From Eleusine coracana subsp. coracana (Eukaryota > Streptophyta > Magnoliopsida > Poales > Poaceae): a stretch of DNA of 64,000 nucleotides. A program made the position numbers and the translations under genes. This document shows positions 56,701-64,000 of this stretch, piece after piece. Position 1 is the first letter of the stretch, and each line of letters starts with the position of its first letter. The stretch lies in assembly GCA_032690845.1 (NCBI GenBank), contig CM064429.1:17578569-17642568 (forward strand). The letters are read 5' to 3'. The notes under the pieces were generated by a model. It saw nothing but the letters and a program-made list of their open reading frames with translations, made no database searches and was not told the DNA's origin.

Positions 56701-57496
56701 TGACTGTGTGTCATAAGTGCGGTGATATGACTGTGTGTCATGATTGTGGAACCCCTGAGCTCCGTGGTGGACTTGTGGGTGTGCCTGGGTGAAGTGAGAG
56801 TGTTATGCACCTACTTGCAAAGAGTGCATAGCCAGTGGGTATAGTGTACTAAGCTCTGCAGAGTTATCAATTAAATCATTCGGATGTCCATTGTCACTGG
56901 TCATGACACACCAAATCATTGGGCTCTCGTTGACTAGCCAATCTCCTTGATGTGTGAGTGGGTGACATGATACCTGTGTTTTGGAAGTGCAGGGTTTGGA
57001 TATGGAGATCCATTCCTTCTAAAACTATGGGAACTAGTAGGAATGGTTTGTACTCCCTTCAGGGCCAACCTACTAAAATATTGACAGGTCCCCTCTTTCC
57101 TTGAATCTATTCTTAGGGAACCCCGCCTAGTTAATTGCTAGCGCAAATATTAAACCTCTGGCCTACATCCTTGCTACAACCTCAATGCATGATTTTACCC
57201 TTGAGTAGTGTTGGTTCTTGCTGAGTACCTTATGTACTCACGGTTTGTTAATTGTAGTAGGGTTTCGTTATATGCTCAAGTTTGCCTGGGGATGGATGTG
57301 ATGTGATGGATTAAAGTGAACCAGTCTTCCGCGCCCAATTTCCGCTGCATTGTAACTTAGCCATGTTTGGTAAGTCATCCGTATATCCTCGTATTTTAGT
57401 ACTATATGGATTTGAGATAATCTGTTTGTGTGTACCAACTACTGATCTATGAATTGGTATAGGATGCATAGGATGCGCAGGAGGTAGGGTGTCACA
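53725..57496 (+). mobile_element. LTR-B: solo LTR of 3.8 kb, Tekay/Del-like
   Basis: Starts TGTAATACCCCAAAATTA and ends GTAGGGTGTCACA. Gypsy-2 pol reads RFMS before it and RLTIQGLSFF after it, so it is inserted sequence. ATGTC on the left and AAGTC (57496-57500) on the right are a near-match duplication. No PBS, polypurine tract, gag or pol is found inside, which fits a single LTR left by recombination. It contains a GC-rich block (54000-55050), a TATA box, 'agtccct' type repeats (55130-55400) and TTGCTGAGTAC near 57225, as in LTR-A at 8707-11692. Confidence 0.6.
54748..54754 (+). promoter_or_regulatory. TATA box of LTR-B
   Basis: TATAAAA in CGCGCCTATAAAACCGACG, followed by a C-rich leader. 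It is equivalent to the TATA box of LTR-A on the minus strand at 11411. Confidence 0.55.
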
Positions 57497-58034
57497 AGTC
57501 ACGACTCACCATCCAAGGGCTATCCTTCTTTCGACTGCTTAAAAAGCAGGATTCGTTCGTCTGGAACGATGAGGCCCAAAAGGCCTTAGACGAGTTCAAG
57601 GCCTATATTAGTGGCCCACTGGTGCTGACACCTCCTGAACGGAAGGAAACTTTGTAGCTGTACATCTCTGTAACCACACACGTTGTCGAACAGGCGGAAG
57701 ATGACAAGCCTCAAAAGGTGCAGCGTCCGGTGTACTTTGTTAACGAAGTTCTCTCAGACTCCAAGGTGCGATACTTCCAGCTCCAGAAGTTAGTTTACGC
57801 ACTCTTGATGAGGTCCCCCAAGTTGAAGCATTACTTTGAAGAACACCCTATTAAGGTGCACATAGCTTTTGGGCTCGGTGACTTGCTCCATAATCGGGAT
57901 GCTACTGGAAAAATTGCCAAGTGGGCTGTGGAGCTTGGCGCTTATGAAATTACCTTAAAACCACGAGACACGATCAAGGGCCAAGCGCTATTAGACTTCA
58001 TTGCCGACTGGATGGAGGTCGAATTGCCATGAAC
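57497..58034 (+). pseudogene. Gypsy-2 RT-linked RNase H
   Basis: Resumes the pol text after LTR-B: SFFRLLKKQDSFVWNDEAQKAL, a TAG near 57655, RPVYFVNEVLSDSKVRYF and KLVYALLMRSPKLKHYF. It ends LDFIADWMEVELP with TGA at 58030. This is the connection and RNase H domain found next to RT in all Ty3/gypsy elements, which removes RNA during cDNA synthesis. Confidence 0.75.
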
Positions 58035-58600
58035 CCCACAAGAATTAACCTATTGGACAATGTGTTTCAATAGTTCCATACAGCTGGAGGGAGCCGATGC
58101 AAGGGTTGTGTTATCATCTGTAGATAGTGCCAAGATGAAGTACATCCTCTGCATGCACTTTCGAGCATCCAACAACGCGGCGGAATACGAGGCGCTTCTA
58201 TACGGCTTGAGGACGGCCATATGGCTCAATGTCAAGAGGTTGAGCATTTCAGGTGACTCGGCACTCGTAATCAATCAAGTGACTAAGGAGTGGTGCTGCT
58301 CGGAGGAAAACATGACAGCATACTGCACTGAGGTTCGGAAGCTACAAGACAAGTTTGATGGCATCGAGTACAAGCACGTCCTCTAGAAGTACAAGGAGGA
58401 TGCGGATGAGCTGGCCAAACTTGGGTCCAGTCGAGCTAAATTACCTAATGGAGTATTCCTTGATGAGTTACAAAAGCCATCTGTACTAATACAGCAAGCC
58501 GAGGCGTAGGCTGCAATGGACAAAGAGGCAGCACCCCAGGTGGCCGTAATAGAAGTCGATTGGCGCACACCTTACATCAAATACTTAGAAAAGGGGATCC
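58035..58600 (+). pseudogene. Gypsy-2 second RNase H (RVT_3/archaeal-type)
   Basis: A separate RNase H fold follows: WTMCFNSS (family pattern FDGS; the first catalytic Asp is Asn here), RASNNAAEYEALLYGL (Glu kept) and SISGDSALVINQV (Asp kept). The FNSS codons AAT AGT differ from GAT GGT by two G-to-A changes. A dual RNase H arrangement is a known mark of the Tat lineage. A TAG at 58384 and another near 58507 break the frame. Confidence 0.75.
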
Positions 58601-58639
58601 TGTCGGCTGACAAAGAGGAGGCCTTACGCATTATTGGCA

Positions 58640-59787
58640 AATCCTAATTATACTGCATTGTCAACCACCTCTTGTATAGGCAGAGTAGCTATGAGGCGCT
58701 GATGAAGTGGTTATCACAGGAGGAAGGCATAGCCATTTTGCGGGAGATATATGCCGGCGTATGTGGCAATCATGCGGGCCCATCGACAATAGCGAGCAAA
58801 GCCATGAGACAACGGTTTTACTGACCAACTGCATGTGTGGATGCCAAAGATATTGTCCAAAGGTGTGAAGGATGTCAATTCTTTGCCCGACAGAAGCACA
58901 TATCGGCCACCAAGCTACAGAACATCCCAATAACATGGCCTTTCTCAGTACGACGTTTGGACATCGTCGGTCCTTTCCAGAAGGCTCAAGGTGGTTTCAC
59001 TCACCTCTTTGTGGCAGTGGACAAATTCTCCAAATGGGTTGAGGCGAGGCCAGTCGGCAAGATCTCAGCAAAGAAGGCCATAGAGTTCATGACTGACATA
59101 GTAACTCGGTTTGGAGCCCCCCACAAGATCATCACTAACAATGGCTATCAGATCATGGCGCAAGAGTTTAAGGACTTCGCGGAAAAAATAGGGTTTAAGA
59201 TCGGTTATGCTCTGCGGCTCACTCGTAGAGTAATGGTCAGGTCCAACGAGCTAATGGTCTCTTGTTGTCAGGAATTAAGCCTCGCATATTCAGCAGATTG
59301 GAGAAATACGCTTGACGATGGGTTCGATTGTTACCGTGAGTGTTATGGGGGCTTAGGACTAATGTTAGTCGGGCAACGGGACACTCGCCGTTCTCATTAG
59401 TTTATGGGTCGGAGGCAATGTTGCCGACTGAGGTATTATTTACTTCGTTGTGACTTACAGCGTACGATGAAGAGGTTTCCAACAATGGCAGATGTGATGA
59501 CATCCTCTTATTAGAAGAAAAACAAGACGCTACCCTGATACAGTTGGCCAAACATTAGTCGACGATATCATGACAAGAATGTCAAATCATGGGATTTCGC
59601 TGTCGGAGTTCTGGTGTTAAAACAAGTGCAGTCCACTGTTGGAAAGCATAAACTATCGGCTCCATGGGAGGGCCCTTTTATCATCAAGGAGGTCACACGG
59701 CCAGGCGCTTACCGGTTGATGCGCGAATACGGATCAGACCTCCCCAGTTCTTGGAACATAGCTCAGCTACGTCTTTTACATGCTTAG
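58640..59787 (+). pseudogene. Gypsy-2 integrase and pol C-terminus
   Basis: The HHCC finger ends with CEGCQFFARQKH (about 58863). The core starts VRRLDIVGPFQ (first Asp present) and has FTHLFVAVDKFSKWVEA. The second Asp motif reads ITNNGYQ at 59131-59151, where relatives have TDNG, so the Asp is Asn (codon 59137-59139, a G-to-A change). A frame break near 59210 hides the Glu block. The C-terminal part (PWEGPFIIKEVTRPGAYRLM, SWNIAQLRLLHA) ends at 59785-59787. It would have inserted cDNA into the chromosome, but is inactive as it stands. Confidence 0.8.
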
Positions 59788-59961
59788 TTTTAATAATCTA
59801 TTTTGTTTCCCTTTACTATTGTATAGTATCACACTATCAATAATGAATGTCGTGCTGTCATGATAATTTGTCATAAAATTTTTGGTTGATCAATTTTTTA
59901 TTGTCTTAGTCTAGTCATGGCTCAGCTTTTGTCTCTTGGTATTACCACAACTCACACATGT

Positions 59962-60060
59962 TTGACCAAGTGGGTTCTTAGTCTCCAAGGTTCATGTCGT
60001 TTGTTGAGGACTGAGTCGATTTTCCTAATTCGCATACGCTTGACCAAGTGGGTTCTTAGT
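59962..60060. repeat. two ~70-bp tandem units after pol
   Basis: TTGACCAAGTGGGTTCTTAGTC occurs at 59962 and 60032, each followed by a diverged but alignable tail (CATGTCG.TTGTTGAGGA against CATATCGGTTATTAGGAGG). Confidence 0.7.
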
Positions 60061-60270
60061 CCCTATAGTCCATATCGGTTATTAGGAGGATCGATCTAGA
60101 GCACTGACATGCGACATGTATTGGTTGTGAGTGTTTAGCACGAGTTCATACAATACATGGCAAAGCAGCATGACTCAAGTATTCACTACATTACTGGTAG
60201 TGAATGCAGATCCCAGGGATCTATTAGTCTACAAAATTGATTACATCAGTGTTCATGAATTATAGTTTTA
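60061..60270. other. Gypsy-2 spacer between convergent pol and aORF
   Basis: AT-rich, no open frame; the place where both convergent transcripts would end. Confidence 0.4.
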
Positions 60271-63200
60271 CTACAAGTTAAGCCTAACACTCCCCATTAC
60301 ACTCCTGGTGTTCATGGACACCTTCAGCCACCGCCTCCAGTTGTATGTCAGGAATGTGCGATTTGGCAATAGCCAACACCTGAGCACCTGCAAGGCTCGC
60401 AATACACCATGAATGCTTTTGAACCTTGCTAGGGATCTCCTGCAGCCAAGTGCTGAGGTCACGGCATTTTGGTGGTCTCTCATTGGGCATCACATACTGC
60501 GTGACCACCTCAGCATCTTTCTACAGAGCTGCAAGAGACCAACGAAGATTTTGATCACCTTCAATAAATTTCTTTTGCAGGAGTTCATAAGCCTTTTTTG
60601 ATCCTACAAAGACATGTCTATCAACTTTGACCTATAAATAAGACCTCGGTGGCAATGGTAATTCAGGCATAATTGCTTACCTCTAAAACATTTTTCGAGT
60701 TCAGTTTTCTCTGCTTCTAGTGTTGTGGATTTTTTTTTGAAATCGTCCTTCAACTTTTCAGTCTATTTAAACGACTCTCTAAAATTATTTAGCTCTTCTA
60801 CTGCTTTTTTGAAAATCTTTTGCGCTTCAGCCACCCCTTTTTCAGGCTCGGCATTCCTTTTCTCTTGACCCTTGATTTTTTCTTGAGCATCTATTGCATG
60901 TAAAATGAGCTGGTGGCCAACAACATACCTTCTGCTTCCTTTTTCTAGTCGGCTCACGATTCATCCCTTTTCTGGAAGCTAATTTTTAATTTATCAAAGT
61001 TGTCTTGCAATATTTTCGATGCCTGCACTTGCTCTTTTAAGATGTCATTCTACTTCTTCAAGTTATCAATTGTGTCAGCTGAAGTTTCGAGTGCCTTTAA
61101 ACGCTCATTCAGCCCAGCAATTAGGATGGCTGAGTCGGCTTCCTTCCTCTTCTTGTCAGCCAGTTCATTGGATAGTTCTGTTAGAGAGAAAATTTGTGAA
61201 CATATGTGTCACAAAGTGGTCGGGAATTCTTAATATAGTATAATATCTGAAATTTTGAATGATAGTTCATCCATCTGGGATGAACGCAATTGTAGTTCTG
61301 AAGCAAGGCGGCTTACTTCAAACCTCTCCTATGCCAACTGATTTTCGGTATCTATAGCTCTGGCACATGTGTTTTGCACAGTCTTTAAAAGTTTGCTTTT
61401 ACCCTCTCTATGCTTCTTCAGTTTCTATGACAGTGATGAGAATGATCAGACAATCTATTGACCATGCCAAGTATGGAAAACAACTTGGTTTGGGCACAAG
61501 CATACCTAAAAGGACAAATACGCTTGGGCTGTGAGTTCTTCAAAATATCCCAATTCTTCAAACTCTTCTGTCTCATTCAGTCCCATGGTGGCATATCCTC
61601 CTATATGATACACAGCCCAGATTTGGCCAGGCTCCAGAAGTTTCCCTTTTACATGACGATGAATGGGTGTTGGAAATGGGTCCTCGTCTGGACCAACTGA
61701 ATGGTCATATGTCGGCTTTGGCACTTCTTCATGGACCAGCGTTGGCTCTTCCTCTTGGGCAATGGGTCGGCTCGGGGAAGCACATGATGGCTCTAGTACG
61801 TTCAAATTTGGACGGTCGGGCATTGGAGTTTCAGAATGACCACTCGGCGTCCTGGCCGACTGATTTTTCGGGCGGCCATCGGCTCCAGCATCTTCGGTTG
61901 TTGTTGTGTGCTAGTCCTCGGGCACATTTTTCTTTGTACCAACACTTTCAGAGGCCGTCAAGCTGGTTGCCCTATCACAAGAAGAGTATCATATTACTCC
62001 CACATTATTAGACAAGAGGAAACTACTAGCTACCAGTACACTTACTTGGGACGACACCTAAATTTCAATCCAAATACCATGCATGGAGTCTCGGATAAGT
62101 CTTGGCTCTTCTCGGCACCGAATTTTCCTGCACTGGCAGACGATTTAGAATTTGGATCACTCGGACGAGCGCTTTCCTTATCGGTCCTACCTTCCGAGGT
62201 GGCACCTTGATCTTGTCAAATAGTATTTGACTCGGCAACAACTTTTTTATCAGCTTTGTTGGAGACGAGTGATCTTGTCAGACAATGTCTCTTCATCATC
62301 AGACATTTCGATGAGCGCTTTTCGGCATTTGGCAGCCAGGGTCTGTTCGTCCAATTCTTCCTGCAAAGGAGGTCGTGGAGGGACAGAACAGAATTGTTAA
62401 GCTCTACAAAAGTGTATATTAGCAATACACGCATACGTAAATCATGCGCCCATGAAATTGAGGAAAATTTTAGTACCTGCTTTCGAGCTTTCGTTGAGTT
62501 TAGTCTAATTCTTTTGTTGGATACAACCCAATTCAGCAGTGTTGGGAAGATACTTGATAATCTCTCAGTCAGTTTCCTACCAGACATAACATCAAGAACT
62601 TCTCCTGTAGGATCTGCCTCCATGTTGAACATCCAGCTGGGATGATGTCGCCTTTTCATTGGCTGTACTCACCGATAAATGAAGCTTGCAGCGACATGAA
62701 CGCCAGTCAAATGATCTTTCTTCAATTGTTGAATTAACTTCAGCAATTTCTCAACTTCATCTTTCATTTCTGGGGAAGCTTTTGCGGTAAATGAGGGCCG
62801 CGGGACAGGTGACTCTGCAGAAAATTCTAGCAACGGAGGTGCATGGTTACCATGAAAAAACCATTCAGCGTGCCATCCTTTATTGGTTGTCAGAAGTGGG
62901 ACTTCTATGTATTTAGTTTTGTTCTTGAGTTGAAATCCGGCGTCGCCGATGACATTTTTGTTGTTGGACTTCAAGACAAACAGTTCCTTCAACAAATCAA
63001 AGTGCGGATGGATTCCAAAACAGATCTCACATAAATGGATGAAAATAGCAATGTGGAGTATGGAATTCGGATTCAGATTCATTAAACTAATTCCATAAAA
63101 ATGCAATAGCCTACGAACGAAATCTGAGCAGGGTAGTCCTATTCCGCGATAGAAAAAAGATGCAAAGACAAAGGTTTGGTCCATAGACGGCTAAGGAGAT

Positions 63201-63460
63201 GTCTGACGTAGGGTTTTGACCCAGTTCGCTGTTTCTTGATCTTGGAGGACGCCGTCAATCACCAGTTTGTTGATTCTTTCTTTGTCCATAATTGACAGTG
63301 GGAGCTCCTTGATTCCTTCTGGGATATCCAATGCCGCATCATCTTTCGCACAAACAGGAGAACCTTTTTCTTTGGCAGAGGCCTTTGAGGATGCGCGTGA
63401 ACGCTTGGGCGCTGTCACAGCGAGGTTGGGTGGCGAAATGGGGCAGGACTCTTGGAGCAA
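60271..63460 (-). pseudogene. Gypsy-2 antisense gene (aORF), PF04195-like, multi-exon
   Basis: From 63460 downwards: an acidic N-terminus with a basic patch (APKRSRASSKASAKEK), then after an in-frame TAG at 63191 the conserved domain (TFVFASFFYRGIGLPCSDF, LNPNSILHIAIFIHLCEICFGI). This closely parallels the Gypsy-1 aORF. Another in-frame stop at 62669 reads TGA where the Gypsy-1 copy has Arg (RRVQP), so CGA to TGA. A splice donor follows KARKQ near 62477. Later pieces at 61823-61506, 60957-60763 and 60508-60271 hold an acidic linker, a charged coiled coil (EKGVAEAQKIFKKAVEEL) and a C-terminal block (SLAGAQVLAIAKSH). No ATG is found at the expected start. Biological function unknown. Confidence 0.7.
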
Positions 63461-63565
63461 GACGATGAGCTAAAGCGCGGATCTAGGGTTGGCAGCAGTG
63501 CGGCGGTGTAGAGAGAGAAAGAAGAAGTGGAAGATCCAGTGTTCCAGAAATGAGGTGAGGCTGAC

Positions 63566-63574
63566 ATATATATA
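63566..63574 (-). promoter_or_regulatory. TATA box of Gypsy-2 antisense gene
   Basis: ATATATATA on the minus-strand side, about 110 bp upstream of the aORF reading frame and followed by a CT-rich leader (CTTCTTCTTTCTCTCTCTAC). The arrangement is the same as for the Gypsy-1 aORF. Confidence 0.5.
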
Positions 63575-63783
63575 CCCCATTTAACCTAAGCGGTATACCA
63601 GCCATGCGGTTTTTCTTGTTATACTATTTGCGGGCAATCAATGGAAATGGTTCTGACCCAGTTTTTGTTATGACAATCACCTAGCACAACTGTAGCCTCA
63701 TAATAAGAGGCTATAATATCGAGATTCTGGTGATTTATTATTAAAATCACATTGATTTATTATTAAAATCACATGGATAGAGT

Positions 63784-64000
63784 GGCAGCATCAATCTTGG
63801 GGGCTGCTGTATTACCTTTTTTCGTAAAACTGTTCGGGAAATTGGCAACACCAATCTTAGGGGCTGCTAGTTTATTTCTTTTAAAGAATCACTCGAAGAG
63901 AGTGTTAGCACCAATCTTGGGGGTTGATGTTTTCCCAAGTTCTTTCTAATATCATTCGGAGGGAGTGTTGGCTCCAATCATGGGGGCTATGTCTTTAAAG
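63784..64000. repeat. four ~60-bp tandem units with GGGGGCTG purine block
   Basis: CAATCTTGGGGGCTG or a close variant lies at 63792, 63852, 63912 and 63975. Each is preceded by (A/T)GTGTTAGCACC-like text and a TCG(G/A)A(G/A) phrase. Spacing is 60, 60 and 63 bp. The block resembles the purine side of the Gypsy-1 tract (CTCAGGGGCTGT). The array reaches the window edge and the 3' LTR is expected beyond it. Confidence 0.8.

Larger units (their letters stand above)
49474..64000 (+). mobile_element. Gypsy-2: Tat-type Ty3/gypsy element, right end outside window
   Basis: Plus-strand order: 5' LTR, PBS, gag, protease, RT, solo-LTR insertion, RNase H, second RNase H, integrase, spacer, antisense gene (aORF, minus strand) and a 60-bp repeat region leading towards the 3' LTR. 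Dual RNase H and an antisense ORF after pol are known Tat-lineage traits. The gag N-terminus resembles that of Gypsy-1 in a diverged form (MAFPDVKF..SFVTDKSG against MAEIPTIQ..DFTADSNG). The 5-mer before the LTR is GGACA; its partner is beyond the right edge. Confidence 0.85.

Overview
The window looks like intergenic DNA from a large plant genome, most likely a grass (Poaceae, possibly panicoid). The reasons are the plant LTR-retrotransposon lineages present, initiator-tRNA-Met primer sites of the form TGGTATCAGAGC, a Copia LTR ending in the grass-typical GGCACTTTCA, plant UDP-glycosyltransferase relics, and introns with GT..AG borders. I see no intact host gene, no rRNA or tRNA gene, no CRISPR array and no bacterial-type operon. 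Nearly everything is transposable elements inserted into one another. The only probable genic relics are two glycosyltransferase pseudogene fragments at 44.3-49.4 kb.

Layout. 0.8-5.8 kb: a worn Tat-like Ty3/gypsy remnant without gag-pol, carrying a CACTA-like element. 5.8-8.7 kb: a 5'-truncated LINE on the minus strand. 8.7-11.7 kb: a truncated long LTR, perhaps Tekay/Del type, on the minus strand. 11.7-43.9 kb: one Copia element (called Copia-1 here, SIRE/Maximus-like) whose gag gene was hit twice. The first hit is a minus-strand Tat-type gypsy element with three LTRs (Gypsy-1, 12522-24740). The second is another Copia element (Copia-2, 24926-35287). Both insertions are flanked by the same 5-bp duplication, ATCGC. 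Taking out each insertion with one duplication copy restores the Copia-1 gag reading frame, which is strong internal proof of the reconstruction. Copia-1 then continues with protease, a deleted integrase, RT-RNase H, a nearly intact extra ORF after pol, and its 3' LTR.

43.9-49.4 kb: the least TE-dense part, with two glycosyltransferase fragments, two Helitron-like ends in opposite orientation and two MITE-like elements. 49.5-64.0 kb: a second Tat-type gypsy element (Gypsy-2, plus strand), running off the right edge and interrupted in pol by a 3.8-kb solo LTR related to the one at 8.7-11.7 kb.

Gypsy-1 and Gypsy-2 share one architecture: LTR, PBS, gag, protease, RT, RNase H, integrase, then a convergent multi-exon gene on the opposite strand (aORF) with its own TATA box, then the polypurine side. 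Gypsy-2 also shows a second RNase H domain, as in the Tat lineage. All elements are decaying. Stop codons and lost catalytic residues are often explained by C-to-T or G-to-A changes, as expected for methylated, silenced DNA. Family and lineage names rest on motif recognition by eye, not on database searches; coordinates of LTR ends, duplications and splice borders were read directly.
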